Both the position numbers and the translations under genes were made by a program. DNA of 60,000 nucleotides from Takakia lepidozioides. Lineage: Eukaryota; Streptophyta; Takakiopsida; Takakiales; Takakiaceae. Location: NCBI GenBank assembly GCA_030704615.1, contig CM060731.1, positions 70,662,756 to 70,722,755 of the forward strand, written 5' to 3'. The notes beneath the pieces are model-generated. The model was not told the DNA's origin. It saw only the letters and a program-made list of their open reading frames with translations, and searched no databases. Shown here piece by piece: positions 36,001-46,613 of the stretch. Position 1 is the first letter of the stretch. Every line of letters begins with the position of its first letter.

Positions 36001-36429
36001 ACGATTGCCGCCAGGAAGGTAGGTGCGATGGACAGACCTGTGGAGGACTGTGATTTCGCATCCCCCGAGGAGCCTGTCTACGTCCCACTGACTACGGCCG
36101 AAGAATGGTCAGATATACTTCGTATTGTGGGTGATGACAAGTACCTCAAGACACATGTGCTGTCGTGCCTTCGAATCTGTAGAGGGCAGCTTATTGATAT
36201 CTTGGCCAAAAGTGCTGCTGGGATGCTACATCCTCGTGCAGCAAAACCTTTCCGACCTGTTGACGACAATAATAATATGTCTCTGAAGAAAAAAAAAATC
36301 GTCGAAGCATGGGAAACCCAACCCAGAGTTTTGCAGAGAACGCGCAATAGGGTGTATGCCCCAACACTTGCGACGCAAATATACTCTAGAATTGTTAAGG
36401 TTTCAAACCGTTTTACAGGACCCAAGTAG
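33005..36429 (+). CDS. MULE transposase (DDE core, SWIM zinc finger), multi-exon, one frameshift
   Basis: Cuts and reinserts the element. ATG at 33005. Exons: 33005 to about 33330; 33449 to about 33836 (KRTVNATVEDPKQKRGG, QSYLAPDICVLTYYNNMQHV); about 34062-34411; 34509-34708; 35193-36429. Two introns have exact in-frame GT-AG joins: 34412-34508 and 34709-35192, the latter splitting an Arg codon before VVFKRVIIFLCLWHV. The catalytic triad is visible: Asp 34382 (CDATFGTN), Asp 34677 (FIVDDADAE), Glu 35521 (SIEAYHG). The SWIM finger CTCPWAIKGNLCKH is at 35842-35883. A one-base shift in a T-run near 34250 (PASVF to FYREE) is the only clear lesion and could be a sequencing error. Stop TAG at 36427. 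Confidence 0.9.
34735..35160 (+). repeat. Degenerate GAGTCCGCTGG/CAGACTCG tandem repeats inside a transposase intron
   Basis: The intron 34709-35192 is nearly filled by 20-30-bp imperfect units built on AGACTCG, GAGTCCGCTGG and their complements. Confidence 0.8.
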
Positions 36430-36544
36430 ACAGCATACTCGACACAGCAAAACAATGTTATGCCATCATATTCCATGCAGAGAAATAAAGACTGGTCCAT
36501 CATCTGTTTGCGTGTGCATACATGTTTGCATCATGAACAGCCTA

Positions 36545-37015
36545 GAATTGCAGTCCATCAGACCTCAGAACGCTCCACTGTCAAATTGCGGAAGACTAGT
36601 CACTCTACTCAACAGACCGCGCAAATTGCCAAACAGACTACTCAACAGACTGCACAACTTCAAAAAAACACTGACAAGTCTGCTGATGGTTTTCGGCTAA
36701 TTCAGACACAAAGCATTCTTCTGCTCAATACACTGCGTAGTCTGCTAAATACTCCACCCGACAGACATACACTATGGACAGACTTGGTGGTCTTCTGCAT
36801 TGTCCACCGAACTGCTCCCACCGAGTGTAGTCGCCTCAACACGGAGCCCAACTACACCGGCATACACTATGTACCAAACTGTCATCCAGTCTGCCGAGCA
36901 GACTGCTCAGCGGCCAGCAGACTGGTCAGTACACTGCTCAGCGGCGGCAGACTGGTCAGACTGTCGTAGTCTGCTTACAGTAGTTAACAGTTGAACCAAG
37001 TAGTCTGCTGAAGTG
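36545..37015. repeat. AGTCTGCTG/CAGCAGACT repeat cluster downstream of the transposase
   Basis: Many short degenerate units on both strands (CTCAACAGACTG, AGCAGACTGG, AGTCTGCTG) fill the 3' flank of the transposase. No gene is seen between 36430 and 37320. Confidence 0.7.
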
Positions 37016-37659
37016 ACAACGTAGGGTTTAGGGTTTTGTATTCAAAGTTATCTGTATTGTTCGTCCATTGTACGGCTGCTTATGACGCACATGCATAGGT
37101 GGGGACAGTATGAGTGCATGTGGGCCTTCATCTCAGAAGATATTACAAACATTGGGACTAACGACATGGAATGTGAATTGAAACAACAATGAATGTGTAT
37201 ATTTATTTCCTCGAGTGAGCATGAGTTTTTTGCATCGTTCAAACCACGGCGGATATACTTTACACACTGCAATCGCTGCAGCAACGGAAACCTGAAATTA
37301 AACCACCTTGGGGTGCAGGCTTGTCCTCTCTATTTGGTTTTCTGCCTATTGTCTTTCAGCCAGTCATAATACCCTTCAATGAAAGACATCACATGAAACC
37401 CACACTCCCAACTGAAAGGTTGTTGGGGCACTTCGGGAGCGTTGAATTGAAATGGCATAACTTCATCCCACTTTGGAGTCCCAACAGCATATCCAAAGCA
37501 CCCTGCACGCACCTTCCGAATCCAACCAAGGAGTTGTACGCAAGTATGTAGTCCCCTTCGGGAGTTCAAGTGGGTATAGGCGCCTTTCCTTAGGTCGATG
37601 ATAATGACACTCCAGTGCCCCCTTCAATGGAAAAATTAACATGCCCGATGATTTAATTA

Positions 37660-37900
37660 GTCCCAAACCCCAACAGACTTTGCAAACCAACAGTCCAACA
37701 GTCCAACAAACTCGACTGTCCAAATGACCAAGTGTCCAACAGACTCAGCACTCCAACAGACTAAGTAATCCAACGGACCATGAGTCCAGTAGACCAAAAG
37801 TCCAACAGAGCAGGAGTCCAACAAAGCAAGAGTCCAACAGACCATGACGTCGAGCCAATATTCAGCAGACTCCAAAAAGGGAACAAGTCTGTCGGGTTTT
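37660..37900 (-). repeat. AGTCTGTTGGAC tandem units filling the last ULP1 intron
   Basis: Read on the minus strand, about fifteen 12-18-bp units of (A/G)(G/C)TCTGTTGGAC type occupy almost the whole 281-nt intron. Confidence 0.8.
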
Positions 37901-39019
37901 ACCTTTGAAAGACTGGCACCAATATATGAGTACAGTCTTTAATGTCTTTGCCAAGTCACGCAGGAGTCAAGGCACCATAAAGGTTTGCCACCAAGGTTTT
38001 GCGTGGGGCTGTGTCGAAAGTCTGGAAAACAAACCTGGTCCACGTCGACGTTGGTTAAAGAGCGAAGTGCCATACGTCCTCGAGTCCAGGGAGTTGATCT
38101 CGAAGAAACGACACCAGACCTCCAAAGTCTGGCTCTCTGACTCAACTAGGTTCAGTGCTTTCATGTCTTCCGGCGCAATGCCACATCGGAACTGCGAGTC
38201 TCCTTCGAAAAAGTACATCATGCTATTCCCAGCGGCTATATGTACGGACATCAATCGCCACATACGACTTTCAATCCTGCACATACAGGCAGACCCGCCA
38301 ACAGACCACTCATTCCACAAAGTCCAAAAACAGAAGTCTGATGCAGGGTCTTAGCAAACCGATCAAGAGACTTGACATTCCACAAAGTCCAAAGATACAA
38401 GTTGACTGCAGAGTCCTAGCAGACCGACCAACAGACCTGACATTCGACAAAGTCCAAAAGCACAAGACTGTAGCACAGTCAAAGCAGACCGAGCACAATC
38501 CTCTAAAAAATGCAGAAAAAGGCTGCGGTATAAGCAGAGCTAGCAGACTGCCAGAAGATACGACAGACCCAGGCAACTTTAAAAGAACACGACCGAGCAG
38601 CAGACCACGTATGACTTACTTCTTCGACTTAAGTAACTCTGCCACCTCTTGTCCATGTCCAAACACAATCGGCGGTCTTTGTTCATAAACACATCAGACT
38701 TGTCTTTCTTGGCTGGTCTCTTTTGAACATGACCTTCTCCAGTCTCCTTGACCGCCTCAACGACCGGGCGTTTTCTGGCTTTTCCTCTTTCTGCTAGCAC
38801 GGAGGTGCTCTCCACCTCAATGCCCGGGACGACTTGCCCAGACTATCGCAATATTGCAGCTCTGTTGCGTAGCAGAAGACTGTCAGGAGGTTTGTTGACA
38901 CTTGCCAGTCCAGTCCTCGCAGCCTCATGAATGACATGCATTGAACTAACACGAGAATCAGGCAGTGTCAACAGGCAAAATTTGTCTGCGGGCATCCTCC
39001 ACTGACGCCTCATGGAAAG

Positions 39020-39730
39020 TCTCTTGGGCACACATCTGGGCTGGCTCTACTGGAGTCTGCTGGAACGACTGTTGAGCAGCCGCCTTGGATGGGTCAACTG
39101 TAGTTTCCCCAATAATCTATTGGGCATACTCTGGAGAAGTCTCTTGGGAAGACTCATGTGCAGTCTTCTGTTTAGTTTGCTGGGGAGTGTCTGCTGCAGT
39201 TACCCGGGCAGACTGATGCGCAGTCTGGTGGGCAGGGTTTGCTACAGTCTTCAGGGCAGACTCATACGCAGACTGCTAGGCAATCACCTGGGCGGAGTCT
39301 TGTGCAGCCTGCTGAGCAGATTTGTGTGTAGTCTCCTGGGCAGAGTATTCTGGAGTCTGCTGTAGAGATCCTTAGACGCAGGAGCAGACTCATGGGCAGT
39401 CTTGCGGGACTTTGTTGGGCGTGGGAGGAGTCATGTGCAGTCTCCGAGGTAATGTCATTGGCAGACTCCGAGACAATGTCATCTGCACTTGTGTCGTTGT
39501 TCGCCCCCACTGCAGTCTCCTGCCTAGTCTGTTGGACACCTCCCCGCACAGTCTGCTGGACAGTCTCCTGCCCATTATCCCGGTTAGTCCCCTCGTGGCA
39601 AGTCTCCTGGGCAGTGTCCCCTATACCCTGCTGGACAGTCTCCTGGGGAGTGCACTCTACAGTGTCCAAGGCAATCTCCTCTCTAGTCGTCCCTACACTC
39701 TCATTGGCAGTCTTGTTAGTCTGCTGCTTG
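39020..39730 (-). repeat. Coding AGTCTGCTGG-type repeat region (Q/T/A-rich protein repeat)
   Basis: About 30 units of roughly 18-33 bp. On the minus strand they encode imperfect SAQET, TAQQT and VQQT units spread over two frames (39262-39822 open; the remainder with stops). The periodic A-x-x-T/S pattern resembles amphipathic 11-mer repeats, but no family is assigned. Confidence 0.7.
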
Positions 39731-40888
39731 TCCTGCTCTACCATACGGTGGTTCTGGTCTTGTAGGCGCACCAGCAGACTATCAATTTCACCATCAAGTA
39801 AGTTGTGAGGGTCTACTGACATAACAGACTCGGGGTTGAAAGAGATGGGAGAGGTGCAATCAGAGACATGTAAGGCCGGGTTGCTGGACTTCCCTCATCA
39901 GATTCTGCTGTACGGTCTATGATGCGGTTTACTGGTCTACAGGTCAGTTCGCTCACTTCAAATTTATCGATGACTCTCGCTAGTGAACGAACGAAGACGA
40001 GACTAAGCTCAAATGTCATACTTGGCACGCTACGGGATGATGGATACGGGGGATTTACCGAGGTCATAGTTATATCGTGTGGGCCAAAGTGTGTGTGTGA
40101 ACTTATCTGGCGAGGGAAAGTTGATTCTGGCACCATTGACAAAGGGTCGGCAGACATTAAAAAGTTGGGTTGGGCAGACGAGGTCCGTTTAAATTGGGTC
40201 AAATGCTCAGATATCCACTGCTGGTCAGGCTGTTGAATGTGCCACTGTCCCATCATAATAGACTCAGCAGCAAATGCTGTGGGCAAATCGTGGAGGACAC
40301 TCTGTGGAGGGTACTGTTCAGCAGACTCCATGGAGGTCTGCCGTGAGTTCTGCTGGGACTGCTGGTATGCAATGGGAGAGTCTGTTTGTGAGTCTCCTAG
40401 TCACAGGCGTCTCGAAACTGTCCGGCAGTCTGCTGATTTTCCAAGGCAGTCTGCTGAATTTCATGTTCTGTCTGCTCAATTTCCATGCCGATCTGCTGAG
40501 ACTCCACACTAGTCTGCTGAGACTGCATAATAATCTACTGAAAGTCCACGCCAGTCTACTGAGACCTCCCCCCAGCCTGCCGAACCTCCCCTGCTCTCTG
40601 CTGGACCTGGTCAGCCTTACGGTTAGTCCCTTCATTTTCATGACCCTGCACAGCCAGGACAATCTCTTGTGCCCTAGTTATCATTCCTAACGTGACGTGG
40701 CGCTGACACATCGGCCGTCATGTCCGACGTGCGTCACGTCACGTCGAATCCGTACGTTTATCCATGTAATATTTTTTAAATTTTGACTTTTACGATTTAC
40801 TTCTACCATTTGTAATGACATGGCAGCCACGGTGTACAACAGACGTGGCCAATTATTAATATTTATTAATTTCTTTTAGAAAATACAT

Positions 40889-41535
40889 CCGCCTATATTG
40901 GCGGTCGCATATAATTTTTTATTTTTTAAATGAAGCGACCTTACATATTGGTAGTCACTTGTGATTTAACATTTTGTTAAATTAAGCAACCGCATATATT
41001 GGCGGTCGCCGGTAATTTATTAATTTTTAAATGAAGCGACCGCCCAGATTGGCGGTCGCTCATACTTTATTATATTATTATTATTATATCTTTGATATAT
41101 TTTGAAAAAATACAACGACCGCCATGTGGCGGTCGCTATATATATTTTTTAAATTTAGCGCCGCCATTTAGCAGCGGTCGCTTATTTTTATTTGTATTCT
41201 TAAATGAAGCGACCGCCGTTTGTCTGTCCATTCTTCAGTAAATTTTTGAAAAATGCAGCGACCGCCATTTTGCGGCCGTCGCTATTTTTGTTAATAAACA
41301 ATACAGCGACCGCCATTTGGAATTGGAGGCAGTCGCTCGATTTGATTTTGATTCTTAAATTAAGCGACCGCCGTTTGGCGGTCGCTTACTTAATTTTTTT
41401 TTTTAAATGAAGCGACCGCCATTTAGCGGCGGTCGCTTATTTTTATTTTGAATCTTGAATTAAGCTACCGCCAGTCGGTGGTCGCTTATTTAATATATAT
41501 ATATTTTAAAACAGCGACCGCCATGCAGCGGTCGC
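40889..41535. repeat. Array of 13 palindromes built on GCGACCGCC...GGCGGTCGC
   Basis: Units at about 40889, 40935, 40985, 41035, 41114, 41158, 41209 (half), 41256, 41304, 41361, 41411, 41462 and 41512, spaced 45-80 bp. They are separated by AT-rich spacers often ending TTAAATGA. The unit at 41361-41387 is a near-perfect palindrome (AAGCGACCGCC, 4-nt centre, then the complement). The array sits between the minus-strand ULP1 gene (5' end near 40690) and the plus-strand kinase gene, so it occupies a bidirectional promoter. Each unit can form a strong hairpin or a dyad protein-binding site. Confidence 0.9.
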
Positions 41536-41855
41536 GAGGTTTTTTTTTTTTTAAAGAAATCCAAGGACCCGCCGTGTGGCATTTTGTTTTAAAAAAAAAT
41601 CATGAAGCGGCGTCTGGCCAGCCACGTGGCAAGGTGCCGCGGGTCAGGAAAAACGAAACAAATAGGATGAGAGGAGGTGATTTTAAACATTTGACCTCTC
41701 CCTCTTCAATCATCGTATCACCATTTTGCCGTTTTCGGATCTTCGGCGACCTGCTTTTTGCAGAAACTACGAAGACACCATCCACACGCGTCCATTGCCG
41801 TTTTCTGAGGTTTTGTCCCCTGTAGTGGACAAAGGTTTATACAATATCGAGGGTT

Positions 41856-43306
41856 GTGAATTCAAGTTCTGGGGCGGGGTTGTCTGGGGGTTGGAGGAAG
41901 AGAAAACGTGCCCATGAGCGGGATAGCCACGTCAACAAGCCAGACTACCCAGGACCGGATGCCTTGGATATGGTGAAAGAAGCGGTAGTGAATTATTTCA
42001 AAGGTAGAGACATGATGAGGCTGGAGAGTGCTTATGTCAGGCACGGATGGGAGGGGTTTCAGATTTTCCAGCAAAATATGGAGAGGAAAATGACAAACGC
42101 TTTGGCGGGGGTTAAATGGACGGCGAACAGGGACAAACCGAAGTTCAATCGGTGGATCCAAAGCAGGGCGAAAGACAACACGTGGAATTTGAGGCAGCTA
42201 ATGAAGACATGGAAGGGTAGAACAACCAAGGGTTGAGTGCTCTCCGCCGAAGCTGAGTTAATGCAGCATGTTGAGTTTTGGGCTTACTCGGCAAGTCAGA
42301 ATTCACATCGCCGGATTAGGGTTGTCCCTTGGAAGGAGGGGTCATCGGGCGGGGGAGGCACAACTGGTCTTTATTACCTGAACTCTACTGTGAAGGTGGT
42401 AGAGATTGGCCCTTACAAAGAAGGAGGGTATGCTAAGGTCCGTCAGTGTAGGATTGTTGGCAATTCTAGAATACCGGAGCGTTGGGAGCTAGTGGGAAAA
42501 AAACCCAAGTCCAAAAATCCAGAAAATGCGTTGAGACAACATAACGACGAGTGTTTGGCAGTGAAGTTCTAGTATCCGGGTGTTATCTCATATTTTGCTG
42601 TGAATGCACGTGAGCTAGAGGGTTACACTTGCTGGTGGAATGGAAGGACAATACGCGACATGGTGAACCTTGACAGAAAATGGGGCAACGATTCGGACAA
42701 TAGGGTGATTTTGAAACAAAAGGGAACGGAAGCAGAGTTCCAGGAATGCGATCGCTTGCTTCGTTTCCGGAAAGTGCGCAGTAAACTTGCATGGGCACTG
42801 GTGTGCATCATGGATGTTGTCCACAAGAAAGATGTCATGCACAACGACTTGTCCCCCGACAACATCTTGTTGCATTTTCCAGATGACACCAAGGAGATCA
42901 AGATTGGGGTGTGTGATTGGGGCTTAGCCACCCCATTGGGCATATGCAAAGCCTCGCCGTACCAGTTTGAAAACCAAGACAAGCTGGACCGAGATCTTGC
43001 GAAAAGATGGTGGGTGGAAAAAGATATTGCATCGGTTTTCAATACGAATGCCACGCACCCCCCCCCCATGACATGACGTTGGAGGCCTTTGCCGTTGGAA
43101 AGATAGCGGTACGAATAAATGGCGGCGCTCATTATGATCAAAGTATGTTCGAGGACCAATTTACGGGAGGTTGTTGGCATTCAATGCTACAAAGATTGTA
43201 CGACAACAACAAGAATGAGATAGTCAAATTAGCCCATGTAGTACTTCAATTCAGGGGCAAGCCCTTCAATTGGCCTGAGCCGAAAGACGTATATAGGACG
43301 GAGTAG
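41856..43306 (+). pseudogene. Protein-kinase-like gene carried by the MULE, interrupted
   Basis: The N-terminal 127 codons are unrecognised and basic (first in-frame ATG 41970). Then comes a kinase-like fold: Gly-loop-like EGGYAKVRQCRI near 42421, the ATP-binding Lys in CLAVKF near 42560, and the catalytic loop HNDLSPDNIL (HND at 42840-42848). DWG replaces DFG at 42915-42923, followed by GLATPLG. A C-lobe segment (AVGKIAVRINGG, TGGCWHSML) ends at 43306. The frame is broken by TGA 42234, TAG 42570 and a shift at the ten-C run 43058-43067. Lys, the loop Asp/Asn and the metal-binding Asp are kept, so the ancestor was probably active. It could have been host-derived cargo. Confidence 0.75.
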
Positions 43307-43390
43307 ACCATAGTTTCGTAGATATGAGATTTGTTGCGGTATAATGGTTCTTTTATGAAGACATAACTTAATTTTGATCGTGCATGTAAT

Positions 43391-43947
43391 ACATAAAGTC
43401 CCATTATAAATACTACATTGCATACGCTCGACCCTAACACCTGTCATCGCAACATAAATGGTTTGTGTATTGTCTCACTGTTTATATTTGTAATGTTCCA
43501 ACGTTTTCGCTAGGGTTCTGAGAAAACGATATATTAGTTCCGTAGGAGTTAAACAACAAACGTCTCACATCTCAGTCAGATGTGTGACACTACCATGAGA
43601 GGCATGAATCGGAAACTAATAGGGGCACATGCGACCTCCGAAGTCCGAACGTTTGATACTAGGTCCAGCGAATGGTCTACTTGAACGTCTGGAGGTCGCA
43701 TGTACACCTATTACTTTTTTATCAATGTCACTCATGGTAGTGTCGACATTTAAATGAGATATGGAACGTTCGTTGTCTAACTCGTACAGAACCAATATAT
43801 CATTTTCTCAGTACCCTGTCAGAAACATTGAAATATTCGAAGTTACAAACAGTGACACAGTACACGGCCAGTTTTGTTGACATGACATCTTTGAGGTTTG
43901 AGCGTATGCAATTTATTATTTAACGGAACTTTATTTACTCGGGGGAC
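43391..43947. repeat. Long imperfect palindrome (about 280-bp arms)
   Basis: The arms pair over nearly the whole length. Left ATAAAGTCCCATTATAAATA matches right ATAAAGTTCCGTTAAATAAT reverse-complemented. TTGCATACGCTC occurs in both arms, as do GAGAAAACGATATATTAGTTC versus its partner, ACACTACCATGAG, and GCGACCTCC/GGAGGTCGC near the centre (about 43665). It could be a foldback element or an inverted duplication giving a long hairpin RNA. Confidence 0.8.
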
Positions 43948-44468
43948 CGGTGCTGATGTAGGAGCGCAACTGATGGTGCGAGTTCTTTGTTAATTGGAGC
44001 TGTCACAACCATGTCAACAATCATATTTACGGTAAGGTGTTTCATGTTATTATTGTTCCTCTAGCTGAATTCTATAGTACTCTTTTTGCTATTCCCATGC
44101 CAACAACATCAAGTCATCTGAGACTGTCATGTTCAAGCGAATGTATCAGCCATCCCGGCCAGCTTGCAGGCTGCAGCCACGGCCCACCATAAATTTGAAT
44201 GAATTGGAGATTTTGTGCGAAGTTTCTGGTTTCGTGTCCGTGATGGCTGATACGGAATTCGGAATATGGCAGTCCTAGTGGACCTGATGTTGTTGGCATG
44301 GGAGTAGCAAAATGATTCCTAAAGAATTCAGCTACATGAACATCGGCAGTGTGAAACACCTTGCAGTACGTATGATTCTTGAGATTGTTTGCACGGATTA
44401 TTTGTGTTTGTGCCTTCAAGTGACGAACATTTCCGCCATGAAGCGGGAGAGGTGCATTGGCCACATTA

Positions 44469-44537
44469 AACGGTTGATGTGATATCATTTCACAAATGTA
44501 TTACATCGCATTTGTGAAAATGTATCACATGAACCGT
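44469..44537. repeat. 30-bp inverted repeat with 10-nt loop
   Basis: AACGGTTGATGTGATA and CACAAATG on the left pair with the right arm almost perfectly; outer GCCACAT/ATGTGGC extends the stem. Hairpin-RNA-like size. Confidence 0.75.
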
Positions 44538-45015
44538 TCCATGTGGCATACGGAAGTCTTCGATGGGTACGAGATCAGCTTCCACCAACAAACATGTGAT
44601 CATTTCAGAAGCGCTTGAGGCGACGATTGGCAAGGTTCTTCATCCAGATATTCAACATGCTGAGGTCTTCTATAATGTCTCTTGCTTCGTAATGAGGTGT
44701 TTCTCCAACTCTTATTTTTCCAACGTTGATATTCTCCATCTGGAACATATCCATACATGCGTATATAAATACTTAAAAAACCAAATGACCATCAATACTG
44801 GAAGCTGCGGATGAGGCTTATAAAAGTGGAGATGGTCATTTGCTTATTTAAGGATTTCTGCACACATGTGTGGATTTGTTTCAGGTGCAAAACATCAACA
44901 TATTGGATAAAATGGACATGGAGAAGCACCGCATTACGAAGCATGAGACACTACAAAAAGAGCTTCAAATGGCATATCATGTAACAGATCCCAGTATAAT
45001 CGAAGATGAAACCCC

Positions 45016-46230
45016 ATTCATTCAATGGGCGATTGAATGGTTGCCCATCCAAATGATTTTTCGTTTGCTTTCAATCTTTGCCACTATGTTCAACATACCA
45101 TGTATCAGGCCCCGAATTAATATGAGATCAATCGAAATTCATTCAATGGCTCAACGGATGGTTGGCCATCGAAATGATTTTGGTTCGCTTTGAGACTTGG
45201 CCACTATGTTCAATGTGTCATGTCAGAGGCCCCAGAGTAATATGAGATCAATCAAAATTCGTTCAATGGGCCAACGGATGGTTGCCTATCCAAATGATTT
45301 TCATTCGCTTTGAAACTTGGCCAGTATGTTCAGTGTACCCTCTGATAGGTCCCAGTGTTGAAGCCCATCTTTTGCCCCCATGTGCTTGAACATGTGTGCA
45401 ATACATGTGCGGAGACACATTAGACAAATAAATCATTTGTCTCCCCATCGACGCGCTCACCCTTCAAGCCATTCCATAATTTAATTGAATTTAAATTAAT
45501 TTTAAGCCAATAAATAGGTTTGTATTGCCTTTCATTGGGGGTTTCTGGCACGTATCAATTTTGTTTTTGGCTCATTTTTCATCTGCGGCTTCAAGCATCC
45601 CACCGCTACTCCCCCGCCAAAATTTGGACCAATAAAAAATGCCTCCCAAAAAAAGTGTTCTCTTCGTTCACTATTGCAAAACTCTCTATAAAGAGTGCAT
45701 GAAGTAGAACTCAAATCAAGTTTGGAGTGCAATACAGGTAAAAAACTGTGGTTTTGGGTCCAAATGAATTATGTTCGCTCCCAAATTTGGCACGCACGTT
45801 GCATATGGAGTCATTACACGCCCCATTAAAAAATGGAATGAAAAAAAAATCGTGAGCACACGAAACACAGTCCAACAGGTCTCAAAGTAATAGCAGATCC
45901 AACGGAATACATTCAACGGGTGAACGGATGGTTGCCCATCCAAATCATTTTTGTTTGCTTCCAAACTTTGCCAGTACGTTCGAGACACCCTCTCACAGGT
46001 CCCGAACTAATATGAGATCAATCAAAATTCATTTGATGGCTCAATGGATGGTTGGCCATCGAAATGATTTTGGTTCGCTTTGAGACTTGGCCACCATGTT
46101 CAATGTACCATGTAAGAGGCCCCCGAGTAATATGAGATCAATCGAAATTTGTTCAATGAGCCAACGGATGGTTGCCCATCCAAATGATTTTCGTTCGCTT
46201 TGAGACTTGGCCAGTGTGTTCAATGGATTA
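45016..46230 (+). repeat. 120-bp tandem repeat, two blocks of three units
   Basis: Units begin near 45016, 45137, 45257 and again near 45907, 46027, 46147. The spacing is 120-121 bp, with shared ATTCATTCAATGG, ACGGATGGTTGCC and CAAATGATTTT(C/G). The 45360-45900 stretch between the blocks is unrelated and looks like an insertion. No coding sense seen. Confidence 0.85.
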
Positions 46231-46613
46231 TGAAATACGCACGGACCAAGCGAAATTTGTTTGGAAGACGACCGTTCGTAATTCGTTATAACTTATTGGT
46301 TAACATCAATTTTCCTTGTTCTCCAGCTTTCGGAATTCATTGCAAATACCCACATACACGTCATGACCAAATATGACACCATTGTAAATTTGTTTACAGG
46401 GTGAACCACTTTTTCTATATCACACGAGTGTAAATGTGAAGAAAACGCTGCTCATGCAATTGAAATTGGCAGGTGCCGCACATGTGCATTGTGTATTAAC
46501 AAAATTGGTGATATACAAAATTGGCGGAATGTTATCACTATGTTTTTCAACAATATTCAAGGTACAACAAAAATGCACATTGTCTATGTATTACGGTGCG
46601 AGTCATTAAAAGC

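Larger units (their letters stand above)
37320..40690 (-). pseudogene. ULP1-type (C48) cysteine peptidase gene with Gln/Thr-rich N-terminal region
   Basis: C48 peptidases cleave SUMO or related modifiers; ULP1 domains are known cargo of plant KI-MULEs. The last exon (37621 to about 37320) reads GHWSVIIIDLRKGAYTHLNS, then VPQQPFSWECGFHVMSF. This gives catalytic His (37617-37615), the oxyanion Gln and Cys (37404-37402), but Asn (37566-37564) stands where Asp is expected. Intron 37902-37622 joins in frame to exon 38276-37903 (ending VPVFQ), which carries TGA at 37958-37956 and a shift. Intron 38619-38277 and exon 38815-38620 (basic, RKRP, KKDK) precede. The N-terminal exons (39000-40690) encode repeats such as QETVQQT and QTSVESQQIGMEIEQTE. 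Several stops occur, so the gene is probably dead. Confidence 0.75.

Noticed and set aside
40889-41535. Possible CRISPR-like array
   Set aside because: Units are imperfect palindromes with AT-rich, similar spacers in a plant nuclear transposon, with no cas genes; this is not a CRISPR locus.
44114-44488. 124-codon minus-strand frame in the MULE
   Set aside because: No family resemblance, no splice context, and it overlaps the hairpin at 44469; chance frame not excluded.
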